DNA of 64,000 bases from Gammaproteobacteria bacterium (GTDB lineage Bacteria; Pseudomonadota; Gammaproteobacteria; Xanthomonadales; Wenzhouxiangellaceae). The notes beneath the pieces are model-generated. The model searched no databases. It saw only the letters and a list, made by a program, of their open reading frames with translations, and was not told the origin of the DNA. The stretch lies in assembly GCA_009908385.1 (NCBI GenBank), contig JAAAPE010000075.1, forward strand, positions 62,001 through 126,000, given 5' to 3'. The translations under genes were made by a program, and so were the position numbers. Below, piece by piece: positions 43,935 through 54,513 of this stretch (position 1 is its first letter; each line of letters begins with the position of its first letter).

Positions 43935-45390
43935 GCGCGGCCCGACCCTCCGGTCCCTGCTGGAAGGCCTGGCCGACGTGCCGGCCGGCGACTGGCCCCC
44001 GATCGGCGGACTGTGTCTGGATTCCCGGCAGGTGCGCCCCGGCGACCTCTTCGTCGCGCTGGCCGGGCGCAGCGGTCACGGCATGGCTTACGCCTACCAG
44101 GCGCGCGAGAACGGCGCCGTGGCGATGGTCCACGACGGGCGATCGGCGCCGCCCGGGGATCTCGGCCTGCCGGAACTGGCCGTGCCCGGACTGTTGCGGC
44201 ACCTGCCCATGCTCGCGCGCCGATTCTGGGGCGAGACGGTCGACCGCCTCGACCTCGTGGCGGTGACCGGCACCAACGGCAAGAGCTCCATCGCCTGGCT
44301 GCTCGCGCAGGCACTGGACGGCGCGATGATCGGGACGCTCGGCTCGGGCCGTCCCGGCCGCCACCAGCCCGGGTCCCTGACCACGCCGGATATCTTCGGC
44401 GTCTATCGCCGGCTTGCGGAGCTGGCCGGGCAGGGCATCGAGCGCGTGGTGCTCGAGGCGTCCTCGCACGCGCTGGACCAGGGCCGGCTCGAAGGCCTCG
44501 CCTTCACGAGCACGATCTTCACCAACCTCGGTCACGATCACCTCGACTACCACGGCGACCGGGCCGCGTACGGCGCCGCCAAGGCAAGACTGTTCACCGA
44601 CTTCGACAGCCGGCGCCGCCTGATCAACCTCGACGACGACTTCGGCCGGACCCTGGCGGCCGGGTTGCCGAAGGACGGCCGGCTGATCGGTTTCTCGCTG
44701 GCGGGCGACCCGGAAGCGCGCGCCGGCGCGGCGCTCCTGACGGCCGACATGACCGGGCTGACCGCCCGTTTCGAACTCGAGGATGGGTCGTTCGAAGCGC
44801 ACTCGAAGCTGATCGGCCGGATCAATCTCTGGAACCTCCTCATCGTCGCCGCCGAACTGGCCGCCCGCGGTCACGATTCGAAGGCCATTGCCGGGACGCT
44901 CGCCGGCCTGCAACCCGTGCCCGGCCGGATGGAAGCCATCGGCCGCGATGGCGCGCCGCTGGCGATCATCGACTATGCGCACACGCCCGACGCCCTGGAA
45001 AGCGCCTTGATGAGCGCGCGCGAGCTCGGCAGCGGCACGCTCTGGTGCGTCTTCGGATGCGGCGGCGACCGCGACCGCGAGAAGCGGCCGCGCATGGGTC
45101 GCCTGGCCGAGCGCCTGGCCGATCGTGTGGTGCTCACCGACGACAACCCACGCAGCGAGGACGGCCTGTCCATCATCCGCGCCATCCAGGCCGGCATGAA
45201 CCAGCCGCAGCGCTCGATCGTGATTCGCGACCGGGCCCGGGCGATCGCCCATGCGCTTTCCGGCAGCGAAGCGGGCGACATCGTGCTGGTCGCCGGCAAG
45301 GGTCACGAAACCGACCAGGTCATCGGCGACGAGCGCCTGCCCTGCGACGATCACGTCAGTGTTCGCGAAGCGCTGGGGGTGGCGGCATGA
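43927..45390 (+). CDS. murE: UDP-MurNAc-tripeptide synthetase
   Basis: 487 residues, ATP-dependent addition of meso-diaminopimelate to UDP-MurNAc-L-Ala-D-Glu in the cytoplasm. GTG start at 43927 (VSERGPTLRSL). The ATP loop VTGTNGKSSIAWLL (near 111-124) and DNPRSED, the DNPR motif that selects meso-DAP, are clear. It overlaps ftsI upstream and murF downstream by 4 bp. Confidence 0.96.
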   Translation: MSERGPTLRSLLEGLADVPAGDWPPIGGLCLDSRQVRPGDLFVALAGRSGHGMAYAYQARENGAVAMVHDGRSAPPGDLGLPELAVPGLLRHLPMLARRFWGETVDRLDLVAVTGTNGKSSIAWLLAQALDGAMIGTLGSGRPGRHQPGSLTTPDIFGVYRRLAELAGQGIERVVLEASSHALDQGRLEGLAFTSTIFTNLGHDHLDYHGDRAAYGAAKARLFTDFDSRRRLINLDDDFGRTLAAGLPKDGRLIGFSLAGDPEARAGAALLTADMTGLTARFELEDGSFEAHSKLIGRINLWNLLIVAAELAARGHDSKAIAGTLAGLQPVPGRMEAIGRDGAPLAIIDYAHTPDALESALMSARELGSGTLWCVFGCGGDRDREKRPRMGRLAERLADRVVLTDDNPRSEDGLSIIRAIQAGMNQPQRSIVIRDRARAIAHALSGSEAGDIVLVAGKGHETDQVIGDERLPCDDHVSVREALGVAA

Positions 45391-46730
45391 TGACATTCAG
45401 CCTGTCGAGCATGGCGGAAGTGACCGGCGGCCGCGTGATCGGCGGGGACGTCGAGATCCGCGGCATGAGCCACGACGCGCGACGGATCGAACCGGGCAAT
45501 CTTTTCTGCGCCTTGCCCGGTGCGCGTCACGACGGTCACGCGTTCCTCGGCCAGGCCCGGGACAACGGCGCCGAAGCGGCGCTGGTCGCTCGAGAGATCG
45601 ACGACGCCCTGCCGCAGTTGCTCGTCGGGGACGTGGGCGAAGCCATGGGGCTTCTCGCCCGGGCCTGGCGCGATCGCCTCGACGTGACGGTCGTCGGCAT
45701 CACCGGCAGCAACGGCAAGACCACGGTCAAGGAAATGACCGCCGCGATCCTTTCGACCCAGGGCCCCACGCTCGCGACCCGCGGTAACTACAACAACGAA
45801 CTCGGCGTGCCCCTGACGCTGGCGCGCCTCGATCCCTCGCACCGCTTCGCCGTCATCGAGATGGGCTGCAACCGGCCGGGCGATATCGCCTACCTGGCCG
45901 GCATTGCCCGCCCCGATGTCGGCGTGGTCACCAACGCCGGGCCGGCCCACCTCGAAAGGCTGGGCAGCGTCGAGGGCGTGGCCCGGACCAAGGGCGAGAT
46001 GTTCTCGGCCCTGCCGGAAGCGGGCACGGCGGTGATCAACGCCGACGACGACTTCGCGCCGCTCTGGCGCAAGCTCGCCGGTGACCGGCGCATCATCAGT
46101 TTCGGCGAGGACGGGGCCGCCAACGTCTCCGGCGTTCTGTCGGGCGCCCTGGCCCTGGTGCACACGCCGGGCGGCGATTTCGAGTTCGCGCCGGCCCTGC
46201 CCGGGCGCCACAACTTCTGCAACGCCCTGGCGGCCGCCGCCGCCGCCGTCGCGCTGGACGTGCCCGTCAAGGCCATCGCCGAGGCCCTGGCGGCCGTGAA
46301 AAGCCTGCCCGGCCGCCTGCAGATTCGTCGGCATGCGGACGGCTGGCAGCTGGTCGACGACACCTACAACGCCAATCCGGCCTCCCTGTACGCGGCCCTT
46401 CAGCTGCTGTCGGAAATGGGCGGCCGCGACCACTGGTTGGTGCTCGGCGATATGGCCGAGCTCGGCCCCGGCGGCGAGCGCCTGCACGCGGAGATGGGCC
46501 AGACCGCCCGCGACCTGGGCGTCAGCCGGCTTTTCACCGTCGGCGACCTGGCGCGGGCGAGCGCCGACGCCTTCGACGGCGACGCACGCCACTTCGAAGA
46601 CCGCGAGGCCCTGGTCGCCGCCCTGGAGAACGAACTGGCCGCCGGCGTGACCTGCCTGGTCAAGGGCTCGCGCTCGATGGGCATGGAGCGCATCGTCGAC
46701 CGCCTGCTGGGCGAGGAGTGCACATGCTGA
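45387..46730 (+). CDS. murF: UDP-MurNAc-tripeptide:D-Ala-D-Ala ligase
   Basis: 447 residues, last cytoplasmic addition step of the pentapeptide. It begins [21 protein letters not shown], with the ATP loop [19 protein letters not shown] (about 108-126), [15 protein letters not shown], and [12 protein letters not shown], the MurF hallmark, near 329. The start was chosen at ATG-ATG overlapping the murE TGA. It overlaps mraY at the 3' end. Confidence 0.96.
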   Translation: MMTFSLSSMAEVTGGRVIGGDVEIRGMSHDARRIEPGNLFCALPGARHDGHAFLGQARDNGAEAALVAREIDDALPQLLVGDVGEAMGLLARAWRDRLDVTVVGITGSNGKTTVKEMTAAILSTQGPTLATRGNYNNELGVPLTLARLDPSHRFAVIEMGCNRPGDIAYLAGIARPDVGVVTNAGPAHLERLGSVEGVARTKGEMFSALPEAGTAVINADDDFAPLWRKLAGDRRIISFGEDGAANVSGVLSGALALVHTPGGDFEFAPALPGRHNFCNALAAAAAAVALDVPVKAIAEALAAVKSLPGRLQIRRHADGWQLVDDTYNANPASLYAALQLLSEMGGRDHWLVLGDMAELGPGGERLHAEMGQTARDLGVSRLFTVGDLARASADAFDGDARHFEDREALVAALENELAAGVTCLVKGSRSMGMERIVDRLLGEECTC

Positions 46731-47800
46731 CCTGGCTCCTCGACCACGTCCTCATGACCGATCTCGCGCTGTTCGGCTACATCACGTTCCGGACGGTGAT
46801 GGCTGCTTTGACCGCCATGATCGTCTCGCTACTGGTCGGACCGCTGTTCATCCGCCACATGATCGAGCGCCAGATCGGCCAGCCGATCCGGGAGCTCGGC
46901 CCCGAATCGCACCTGACCAAGGCCGGCACGCCCACCATGGGCGGCACGCTGATCTTGATCGCCCTGGTCGTCTCGACGCTGCTTTGGGCCGACCTGGCCA
47001 ACCGCTATGTCTGGACGGTGCTTTTCGTCACCGGCGCCTTCGGAGCGATCGGTTTCGTGGACGACTGGCGCAAGCTCAAGTACCGCAACAGTGAGGGACT
47101 GTCGGCCCGATGGAAGTACGGCCTGCAGTCGCTGGCCGCGCTCGTCGTGGCGGTCTTCCTCTATGCAACGGCGGACGTGCCGGCCAACACCCAGCTGTTC
47201 GTGCCCTTCTTCAAGGACATCGCCCTGCCGCTCGGGCTCGGATTCGTGGTCCTGACCTACTTCGTGATCGTCGGCGCCTCCAATGCCGTCAACCTGACCG
47301 ACGGGCTCGACGGCCTGGCGATCATGCCGGCGGTGTTCGTGGCCGCCGGTCTGGGCATATTCGCCTACGCGACCGGTCATACCGTATTCGCCGACTACCT
47401 CGCCATGCCCTATATTCCCGGCGCCGGCGAGCTGGCCATCTTCTGCGCCGCGCTGGCTGGCGGCGGACTCGGCTTTCTGTGGTTCAACACCTATCCCGCC
47501 CAGGTGTTCATGGGCGACGTCGGCGCCCTGGCCGTCGGGGCGGCGCTCGGTGTCGTGGCCGTGGCCGTGCGGCAGGAAATCGTCTTCATGGTGATGGCCG
47601 GCATCTTCGTCATCGAGACGCTCTCGGTGATCCTGCAGGTGGCGTCGTTCAAGCTCACCGGTCGCCGCATCTTCCGGATGGCGCCGATCCATCATCACTT
47701 CGAGCTCAAGGGCTGGCCGGAACCGAAGGTCATCGTCCGATTCTGGATCATTTCCGTCATGCTGGTTCTGGCCGGCCTGGCCACGATGAAGATCAGGTGA
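46724..47800 (+). CDS. mraY: phospho-MurNAc-pentapeptide translocase
   Basis: A 358-residue, ten-helix membrane enzyme making lipid I from UDP-MurNAc-pentapeptide and undecaprenyl phosphate. Motifs: [13 protein letters not shown] (about 64-76), FVDDWRKL (the catalytic DD pair), [14 protein letters not shown], and the [14 protein letters not shown] histidine segment near 325. The ATG has GAGGAG 5 bp upstream; an in-frame GTG two codons earlier is less likely. Confidence 0.97.
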   Translation: MLTWLLDHVLMTDLALFGYITFRTVMAALTAMIVSLLVGPLFIRHMIERQIGQPIRELGPESHLTKAGTPTMGGTLILIALVVSTLLWADLANRYVWTVLFVTGAFGAIGFVDDWRKLKYRNSEGLSARWKYGLQSLAALVVAVFLYATADVPANTQLFVPFFKDIALPLGLGFVVLTYFVIVGASNAVNLTDGLDGLAIMPAVFVAAGLGIFAYATGHTVFADYLAMPYIPGAGELAIFCAALAGGGLGFLWFNTYPAQVFMGDVGALAVGAALGVVAVAVRQEIVFMVMAGIFVIETLSVILQVASFKLTGRRIFRMAPIHHHFELKGWPEPKVIVRFWIISVMLVLAGLATMKIR

Positions 47801-47805
47801 TCGCG

Positions 47806-48987
47806 ATGGCCCAGGTGACACAGGCACAACGCAGCAAGGACGCGCCGCAGTCGACCGGTCTCGACCCGGTGCTCGTGCTCACGACGCTCGGCCTGCTGGT
47901 CATCGGCGTGGTGATGGTCGCCTCGACCTCGATCGCCGTGGCCGAGGGCAACGACGTCTCGGTATGGCACTTGCTCGTGCGCCACCTGGTCTACATCGGC
48001 GCCGGCCTCGTCACCCTGACCGTGCTGCGATTCATCGGCACGAGCCACATGGAGAGCCTCTACCGGCTGGCCCTGCCTGCCAGCGTCCTCCTGCTGCTGT
48101 TGCCCTTCGTGCCCGGCCTCGGCCACGAGGTCAACGGCTCGACGCGCTGGATCGACCTCGGCCTGGCGAACTTCCAGGTGGTCGAGGCCGTGAAGCTCCT
48201 GATGGTGCTGTTCGTCGCCGGCTACCTGGCGCGTCGGCCGGAACTGTCCTCGGCGCGGTTCATGGAGACGCTCAAGCCTCTGCTGGCCGTGGGCGTGCTG
48301 GCCGCGATCCTGCTCAAGCAGCCCGACATGGGCTCGGCGGTGGTGCTCGTGGCGATCGCCGGCGGCATGATCTGGCTCGCCGGCGCGGCCTGGAAGCACC
48401 TGTTCGTGCTCGGCCTGACCAGCGTGCCGCTGCTGACCTTCGCAGCGCTCGAGCCCTACCGCCTGCAGCGCGTGATGACCTTCGTCGATCCCTGGTCGGA
48501 TCCCTTCGGCAGCGGCTTCCAGCTCACGCAGGCCCTGATCGCGGTCGGTCGCGGGCAGATCGGCGGTGTCGGCCTCGGCGCCAGCGTCCAGAAGCTCTAC
48601 TACCTGCCCGAGGCCCACAACGACTTCATCTTCGCGGTGCTGGCCGAGGAGCTGGGATTGATCGGCATCGTCGTCGTGCTCGCCTTGTTCGCGCTGCTGG
48701 TCGGGCGGATCTTCCTGGTCGGGGTCCAGGCCTGCCGCCAGGAACGTCCGTTCTCGGCCTACCTGGTCTGGGGCATCGGCCTGTGGATCGGGATGCAGGC
48801 CCTGGTCAGCATGGGCGTGAACCTCGGTATGCTGCCGACCAAGGGTCTCACCCTGCCGCTGATTTCCGCCGGCGGCAGCAGCATGATCATGACCCTGATC
48901 GCCATCGGGGTGGTGCTTCGCGTTCAGTGGGAGCTCGCGCTTGCGGCCCGCCAGACGCCGCGGCGGCGGAGGAGCTGGCAGGTATGA
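47806..48987 (+). CDS. ftsW: septal peptidoglycan glycosyltransferase FtsW
   Basis: A 393-residue SEDS-family polymerase with ten helices. Typical sequence: NGSTRWIDLGLANFQVVEAVKLLMVLF (about 117-143), KQPDMGSAVVL, RLQRVMTFVDPWSDPFGSGFQLTQALIAVGRGQIGGVGLGAS, and the C-terminal LPTKGLTLPLISAGGSSM. It polymerises glycan at the septum with FtsI. The ATG follows AGGTGA. It overlaps murG by 4 bp. Confidence 0.97.
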   Translation: MAQVTQAQRSKDAPQSTGLDPVLVLTTLGLLVIGVVMVASTSIAVAEGNDVSVWHLLVRHLVYIGAGLVTLTVLRFIGTSHMESLYRLALPASVLLLLLPFVPGLGHEVNGSTRWIDLGLANFQVVEAVKLLMVLFVAGYLARRPELSSARFMETLKPLLAVGVLAAILLKQPDMGSAVVLVAIAGGMIWLAGAAWKHLFVLGLTSVPLLTFAALEPYRLQRVMTFVDPWSDPFGSGFQLTQALIAVGRGQIGGVGLGASVQKLYYLPEAHNDFIFAVLAEELGLIGIVVVLALFALLVGRIFLVGVQACRQERPFSAYLVWGIGLWIGMQALVSMGVNLGMLPTKGLTLPLISAGGSSMIMTLIAIGVVLRVQWELALAARQTPRRRRSWQV

Positions 48988-50045
48988 ATGCCCCCAGCGT
49001 CACGATCATGGCGGCCGGAACCGGCGGGCACATCTTTCCCGGCCTCGCGGTGGCCGCGGCGCTGAGCGGCGCCGGCAACCGCGTGCGCTGGCTCGGCACG
49101 CCCCACGGCCTGGAGAACCGCCTGGTCCCCGGGGCGGGCATCGAGCTCGATCGCATCGACATCGCCGGCCTGCGCGGGCGCGGACTCGCGGGCTGGCTCC
49201 TGGCGCCCTGGCGGGTGCTCAAGGCCTTCGCCGCAGCGCGGCGCATCCTAAAGCGGCATCGCCCGTCCTGCGTTTTGAGCATGGGCGGCTATGTCGCCGG
49301 CCCGGGCGCCCTGGCGGCGCGAAGCCTGGGAATCCCGCTGGTCATCCACGAACAGAACGCGGTTGCCGGCCTGACCAACCGCCTGCTCGCCCCGCTGGCC
49401 AGGCGGATCATGACCGGCTTTCCCGAAACGCTAGCCCGTGCCGAGCACGTCGGCAATCCGGTTCGGGCCGACATCGCGTCCCTGCCGGAGCCCGATGCCC
49501 GATTCCAGGGCCGGGAGGGGCCGCTGCAGCTGCTCGTTATCGGCGGGAGCCTGGGCGCCCTGGCATTCGCTCGGGTCATCCCGACCGCGCTGGCGAAGCT
49601 TCCCGAGTCGCGCCGTCCGCGCGTGCTGCACCAGGCGGGGCGTCAGCTCGAAGCCACCCGGACCGCCTACGCCGAAGCCGGTGTAGATGTCGAGGTGGTT
49701 GAGTTCATCGATGACATGGCGGGCGCCTGGAGCCGGGCCGACGTGGCCATCTGCCGGGCAGGAGCCCTGACCGTTGCCGAGCTCGCCTCGGCCGGCCTCG
49801 CCGCCGTCCTCGTGCCGTACCCGCACGCGGTGGACGACCACCAGTACGTCAACGCGCGTTTCCTGGCCGAGGCCGATGCGGCCTGGCTGGTCCGCGAGGC
49901 CGACTTCAGCGCGCAATGGCTGGCCGATCGCCTGTCGACCGCCACGCGAGCGCAGCTGCTTGCGATGGCCAGCGCCGCCCGCTCGCTGGCGCGGGCCGAC
50001 GCCGCCGGCGCGGTGGCCGCGGCCTGCCGGGAGGTGGCGGCATGA
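48984..50045 (+). CDS. murG: lipid II synthase (GlcNAc transferase) MurG
   Basis: 353 residues, GT-B fold, adds GlcNAc to lipid I on the inner face of the membrane. It has the N-terminal glycine loop MAAGTGGHIFPGLAVA (about 9-24), MGGYVAGPGALAARSLGIPLVIHEQNAVAG, VIGGSLGA in the C-terminal domain, and ICRAGALTVAELASAGLAAVLVPYPHAVDDHQ. It overlaps ftsW and murC by 4 bp. Confidence 0.97.
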   Translation: MNAPSVTIMAAGTGGHIFPGLAVAAALSGAGNRVRWLGTPHGLENRLVPGAGIELDRIDIAGLRGRGLAGWLLAPWRVLKAFAAARRILKRHRPSCVLSMGGYVAGPGALAARSLGIPLVIHEQNAVAGLTNRLLAPLARRIMTGFPETLARAEHVGNPVRADIASLPEPDARFQGREGPLQLLVIGGSLGALAFARVIPTALAKLPESRRPRVLHQAGRQLEATRTAYAEAGVDVEVVEFIDDMAGAWSRADVAICRAGALTVAELASAGLAAVLVPYPHAVDDHQYVNARFLAEADAAWLVREADFSAQWLADRLSTATRAQLLAMASAARSLARADAAGAVAAACREVAA

Positions 50046-51469
50046 ATCACGCGGCCCGGACGCCCAACCTGATGCACCGCACCCGCCGGATCCACCTGGT
50101 CGGGATCGGCGGTGCCGGGATGAGCGGCATCGCCGAGGTGCTGCGCAATCTCGGCTTCGAGGTCAGCGGTTCGGATCTGCAGTCCTCGCCGGCGGTCGAA
50201 CGCCTGCGCGAGCTCGGCGCGGTCGTGCACATCGGGCACGCCGCCGAGAACCTGGGCGAGGCCGACGTGGTCGTCGTGTCCGGCGCCGTGCCGGAAGACA
50301 ACCCCGAAGTGGCCGCCGCCCGCGAGCGACGCATTCCCGTCATCGCCCGCGCCGAGATGCTGGGCGAACTGATGCGTTTTCGGCAGGGCATCGCCGTGGC
50401 CGGAACGCACGGCAAGACGACGACCACCTCGCTGGTCGCGACCCTGCTGGCCGAAGGCGGGCTGGATCCGACCTTCATCGTCGGCGGCCTGGTCAACGCC
50501 TTCGGCACCGGGGCCCGGCTGGGCGAGGGCAGCTACCTGGTGGCCGAGGCCGACGAGTCCGACGGATCGTTCCTGCAGCTGCAGCCGGTGATCTCGGTGG
50601 TGACCAACATCGACCGCGATCATCTCGACGCCTACCAGGGCAGCTTCGACCAGCTGCAGCTCGCCTTCCTCGAGTTCCTTCACCATCTGCCCTTCTTCGG
50701 GGTCGCCGTGCTGTGCATCGACGACGCCCACGTGGCCGAGCTGGTGCCCGACGTGGGTCGCGCGGTGGTGACTTACGGGCTCGACGAGCAGGCCGATGTG
50801 CGCGCCACCGGCGTGCGCCAGGACGGCCGCCGCATGCATTTCGACCTGTGGCTGCCCGGAGCGGACGCCCCGCGCGCCGTCAGCCTGGCGCAGCCCGGCC
50901 GCCACAACGTGCTCAACGCCCTCGGGGCGGCCGCGGTTGCCAGCGAGATCGGCATACCGGTCGAGGCCATCCTGCGCGGCCTCGAGGGCTTCGGCGGCAT
51001 CGGCCGGCGCTTCGCCGAGATCGGCGTACTCGACCTGTCCGGGCGCAAGGTGCTGGCCTTCGAGGATTACGGCCACCATCCCACGGAACTCGAGGCCGTC
51101 ATCCAGGCGGCCCGCGAAGGCTGGCCGGACCGGCGGCTGGTGCTGTTCTTCCAGCCGCACCGCTACACCCGCACGCGCGATCAGTTCGACGATTTCGCCC
51201 GCGTGCTCTCCAGCGCCGATTGCCTGGTGCTGGCCGACATCTACCCCGCCGGCGAGGCGGCGCTGGCCGGCATCGACTCCGACGCGCTGGCCAAGGCGGT
51301 GGGACGTCGCCGGGAGCTCCCGCTGCGACGCATCGGCGAAGTGACCGAGGCGATCGAGGTGCTGCCCGACGTACTGGCCGACGACGACCTGCTGCTGGTC
51401 ATGGGCGCCGGTGACGTCGGCCGGCTGGGCGCCCTGCTCAGGGAACGCTACGCGGAGGAGGCGGGATGA
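50042..51469 (+). CDS. murC: UDP-MurNAc-L-alanine ligase
   Basis: 475 residues, first amino-acid addition to UDP-MurNAc. IHLVGIGGAGMSGIAEVLRNLGFEVSGSD (about 17-45) is the MurC N-terminus, VAGTHGKTTTTSLVA (about 119-133) the ATP loop, YLVAEADESDGSFL follows, and GYGHHPTE-type sequence (EDYGHHPTE) lies in the C-terminal domain. murB, which often follows murC, is not present before ddl. Overlap with ddl is 4 bp (ATGA). Confidence 0.97.
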   Translation: MNHAARTPNLMHRTRRIHLVGIGGAGMSGIAEVLRNLGFEVSGSDLQSSPAVERLRELGAVVHIGHAAENLGEADVVVVSGAVPEDNPEVAAARERRIPVIARAEMLGELMRFRQGIAVAGTHGKTTTTSLVATLLAEGGLDPTFIVGGLVNAFGTGARLGEGSYLVAEADESDGSFLQLQPVISVVTNIDRDHLDAYQGSFDQLQLAFLEFLHHLPFFGVAVLCIDDAHVAELVPDVGRAVVTYGLDEQADVRATGVRQDGRRMHFDLWLPGADAPRAVSLAQPGRHNVLNALGAAAVASEIGIPVEAILRGLEGFGGIGRRFAEIGVLDLSGRKVLAFEDYGHHPTELEAVIQAAREGWPDRRLVLFFQPHRYTRTRDQFDDFARVLSSADCLVLADIYPAGEAALAGIDSDALAKAVGRRRELPLRRIGEVTEAIEVLPDVLADDDLLLVMGAGDVGRLGALLRERYAEEAG

Positions 51470-52392
51470 GTCTCGGCGATCCGCGCAGATTCGGTCAGGT
51501 GGCGCTTGTCGTCGGCGGCGAGAGCGGCGAACGGGAGGTCTCGCTCAAGGGCGGGCGCGCCGTGGCCGAGGCCATGGAGAAGCTGGGGATCCAGTTCAGC
51601 GTGGTCGACGGGCCCCGGCGGCTGCTCGAACACGTGGCGGCCGGCCACTACGACCGTGTCTTCAACCTGCTGCACGGCCGCGGCGGCGAGGACGGCACGC
51701 TGCAGGGCGCGCTCAGCATCTACGGCGTGCCGGTCACCGGCTCCGGCGTGCTCGCTTCGGCGCTGACCATGGACAAGCTGCAGAGCAAGCGGGTCTTCAC
51801 CGCCTGCGGCCTGCCCACGCCCGACTGGGCGGTGGCGCGCCGGGCGGCGGACGGCGAGGCCATCCTGCGCTCGCTCTCGCCGCCGTTGTTCGTCAAGCCC
51901 GCACGCGAGGGATCGAGCCTGGGCATGAGCCGCGTGAGTTCGGACGAGGAACTGGAGCCGGCGCTGGCCCGCGCCCTCGAGTACGACGAGACGGTCCTGG
52001 TCGAGCGCATGATCACCGGCCGGGAGTACACGGCGGCCGTCCTGGGCGACCGGGTGCTGCCCCTGATCCGCCTGGAAACGCCGCGCGAGTTCTACGACTA
52101 CGAGGCCAAGTACGAGTCGGGCGACACCCTTTATCGCTGCCCCTGCGGCCTGGACGAGGCCGCCGAGGCGCGGCTGGCGGCGCTCTGCCTGGAGGCGTTC
52201 TCGGTGCTCAGCGCTTCGGGCTGGGGCCGGGTGGACCTGATGGTCGACGAGCAGGAGCAGCCCTGGCTGCTGGAAGTGAACACCACGCCGGGCATGACCG
52301 ATCACTCGCTCATGCCCATGGCCGCGAAAGCGGCGGGAATCGATTTCGAGGAACTGGTATGGCGGATTCTGCAAACCAGCCTGAACGAGTGA
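51466..52392 (+). CDS. ddl: D-alanine--D-alanine ligase
   Basis: A 308-residue ATP-grasp enzyme supplying the dipeptide for MurF. It has VALVVGGESGEREVSLKGGRAV at the N-terminus, HGRGGEDGTLQGALSIYGVPVTGSG (about 66-90), PLFVKPAREGSSLGMSRV, and LLEVNTTPGMTDHSLMPMAA. The fully cell-wall-cluster location corresponds to E. coli ddlB. It overlaps ftsQ. Confidence 0.96.
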   Translation: MSLGDPRRFGQVALVVGGESGEREVSLKGGRAVAEAMEKLGIQFSVVDGPRRLLEHVAAGHYDRVFNLLHGRGGEDGTLQGALSIYGVPVTGSGVLASALTMDKLQSKRVFTACGLPTPDWAVARRAADGEAILRSLSPPLFVKPAREGSSLGMSRVSSDEELEPALARALEYDETVLVERMITGREYTAAVLGDRVLPLIRLETPREFYDYEAKYESGDTLYRCPCGLDEAAEARLAALCLEAFSVLSASGWGRVDLMVDEQEQPWLLEVNTTPGMTDHSLMPMAAKAAGIDFEELVWRILQTSLNE

Positions 52393-53120
52393 TCCGGCCG
52401 GCCTGGCTGGCGACGGCGGTGCTGGCCGGTCTCGGCCTGCTGCTGGCGCTGTGGCTGCGCTCGGGGCTGATCGGCTCCGAGCAGTGGCCGATTCGCTGGC
52501 TCGATGTCGAAGGCGAGCTCGATCGAACCAGTGCGAGCCAGATCCGCGCCGCGGTGGCCTCGCCGGCCGGGCAGGGCTTCTTCGCCGTCGACCTCGGCGA
52601 GGCGCGCGACCGGGTCGAATCCCTGCCCTGGATCGCCCGTGCCGAGGTCAGCCGCCACTGGCCCGACGCGCTTCGCATCCAGGTCGACGAGCATCGACCG
52701 GTTGCCCGCTGGAACGACGATCGCCTGTTCAGCGACCGCGGCGAAGTGTTCCGCGTCAACGGCAGCGAAGGCATGCAAGGGCTGGCGCGCCTGCGCGGCC
52801 CCGAAATCATGCGCGAGCAGGTGCTTGATCGCTGGCTCGACATGCGCCGGACCCTGGGCCGGGTCGGGCGCGACATCGTGTCGCTGCACGTCGACGACCG
52901 CGGCGCCTGGCGGGTCACGCTCGACGACGGCATCACGCTCGTGCTCGGGCGCGAAAAAGTCGAGCAGCGCCTGGAACGATACATCGCGGTGCAGCCGGCC
53001 CTTTCGAGCCGCAAGCGGTCGATCGGCACGGTCGACCTGCGCTACACCAACGGCCTGGCGGTGCGCTGGGCGGAACCGGCACAGGAATCCGAATCGGGAG
53101 ATGAACAGCAGCATGGCTAA
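52359..53120 (+). CDS. ftsQ: cell division protein FtsQ
   Basis: 253 residues: cytoplasmic tail, membrane helix (about 15-32), then a POTRA-like region (IRWLDVEGELDRTSASQIRAAV) and the beta domain (LPWIARAEVSRHWPDALRIQVDEHRPVARWND) typical of FtsQ. It scaffolds FtsL/FtsB at the septum. The ATG at 52359 has GAGGA 6 bp upstream and overlaps ddl by 34 bp; a GTG at 52389 overlapping the ddl stop (GTGA) is the alternative. Confidence 0.94.
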   Translation: MADSANQPERVIRPAWLATAVLAGLGLLLALWLRSGLIGSEQWPIRWLDVEGELDRTSASQIRAAVASPAGQGFFAVDLGEARDRVESLPWIARAEVSRHWPDALRIQVDEHRPVARWNDDRLFSDRGEVFRVNGSEGMQGLARLRGPEIMREQVLDRWLDMRRTLGRVGRDIVSLHVDDRGAWRVTLDDGITLVLGREKVEQRLERYIAVQPALSSRKRSIGTVDLRYTNGLAVRWAEPAQESESGDEQQHG

Positions 53121-54342
53121 ACGACCGGACAAGTCACTGGTCGTCGGACTGGATATCGGCACCAGCAAGATCGTCGCCATCGTCGGCGAGGTCCAGCCGG
53201 ACGGGCAGGTCGAGGTGGTCAGCCTCGGCTCGCATCCGTCGCGCGGCCTCAAGCGCGGCGTGGTGGTGGACATCGAGTCGACCGAGCAGTCCATCCAGCG
53301 CGCGATCGAGGAGGCCGAGCTGATGGCCGACTGCCAGATCCATTCGGTCTTCGCCGGCATCGCCGGCAGCCATATCAGCTCGCTCAACTCGCACGGCGCG
53401 GTGGCGATTCGCGACAAGGAGGTCACCGACGGCGATGTCGAGCGCGTGCTCGAGTCCGCCCGGGCGGTGGCCATTCCCGCCGACCAGCGCATCCTGCACG
53501 TGCTGCCGCAGGAATACGTGATCGATTCGACCGACGGCATCCGCCAGCCGGTCGGCATGTCGGGCGTGCGCCTGGAAGCGCGGGTGCACCTGGTCACCGC
53601 GGCGGTGAGCGCCGTGCAGAACGTCACCAAGTGCGTCGCCCGCTGCGGCCTGCAGGTCGACGACCTGATCCTGCAACAGCTGGCGTCGAGCTACGCCGTG
53701 CTGAGCGAGGACGAGAAGGACCTCGGCATCGCCCTGGTCGACATCGGGGCGGGCACCACCGACATCGCCGTGTTCACCGAGGGTGCGATCCGCTACACGG
53801 CCTGCATCCCCATTGCCGGCGACCTGGTCACCAACGACATCGCCGTCGCCCTGCGCACGCCGACGGTGCACGCCGAGGAAATCAAGATCAAGTACGCCTG
53901 CGCGCTCGAGCAGATGGCCAGCTCCGACGAGACCATCCAGGTGCCCAGCGTGGGCGACCGGCCGCCGCGTCGCCTCGAGCGACAGACCCTGGCGCAGGTG
54001 GTCGAGGCGCGCTACCGCGAACTGTTCCACCACGTGCAGAAGCAGCTCAGGCAGTCGGGCTTCGAGTCACGCATTCCGGCCGGGCTCGTGCTCACCGGCG
54101 GTGGTTCGAAGATGGAAGGCGTGGTCGAGCTGGCCGAGGAAATCCTGCACATGCCGGTGCGCCTGGGCGCGCCGCAGCACGTCACGGGGCTGTCGGAAGT
54201 TGTCAACAACCAGATTCACGCCACCGGCGTGGGCCTGCTGATCTACGGCAGCCGAATGGATTCGCCGCGCCGCACGGGACTGGCGCGCGGCGGAGAGAGT
54301 CTCTGGAACCGGATCAAGAACTGGTTCCAGGGGGAGTTCTGA
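53113..54342 (+). CDS. ftsA: cell division protein FtsA
   Basis: A 409-residue actin-like ATPase that tethers FtsZ to the membrane. SLVVGLDIGTSKIVAIVGEV at the N-terminus, the SHI-type 1C subdomain, VDIGAGTTDIAVFTEGA (phosphate 2 motif, about 209-225), VLTGGGSKMEGVVELAEEIL, and a C-terminal amphipathic tail (GGESLWNRIKNWFQGEF) that inserts in the membrane. ATG at 53113; another at 53101 sits too close to its GGGAG. Confidence 0.97.
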   Translation: MAKRPDKSLVVGLDIGTSKIVAIVGEVQPDGQVEVVSLGSHPSRGLKRGVVVDIESTEQSIQRAIEEAELMADCQIHSVFAGIAGSHISSLNSHGAVAIRDKEVTDGDVERVLESARAVAIPADQRILHVLPQEYVIDSTDGIRQPVGMSGVRLEARVHLVTAAVSAVQNVTKCVARCGLQVDDLILQQLASSYAVLSEDEKDLGIALVDIGAGTTDIAVFTEGAIRYTACIPIAGDLVTNDIAVALRTPTVHAEEIKIKYACALEQMASSDETIQVPSVGDRPPRRLERQTLAQVVEARYRELFHHVQKQLRQSGFESRIPAGLVLTGGGSKMEGVVELAEEILHMPVRLGAPQHVTGLSEVVNNQIHATGVGLLIYGSRMDSPRRTGLARGGESLWNRIKNWFQGEF

Positions 54343-54513
54343 AGTGAAAGCCACGCGCTTTCCGAGTGTTTGCCCGAACTCGATGTACCTCGGGCAAGGC
54401 ATGGGAGCGGCACAAAGCGTCCGGAAAGAAGACGCGTGCCGCCATCCCTCGAATACCGAAACCGGCAAGGCCGGACTGTTGATCGTTAATGGCGAGCGAA
54501 AGGAGAACACGAT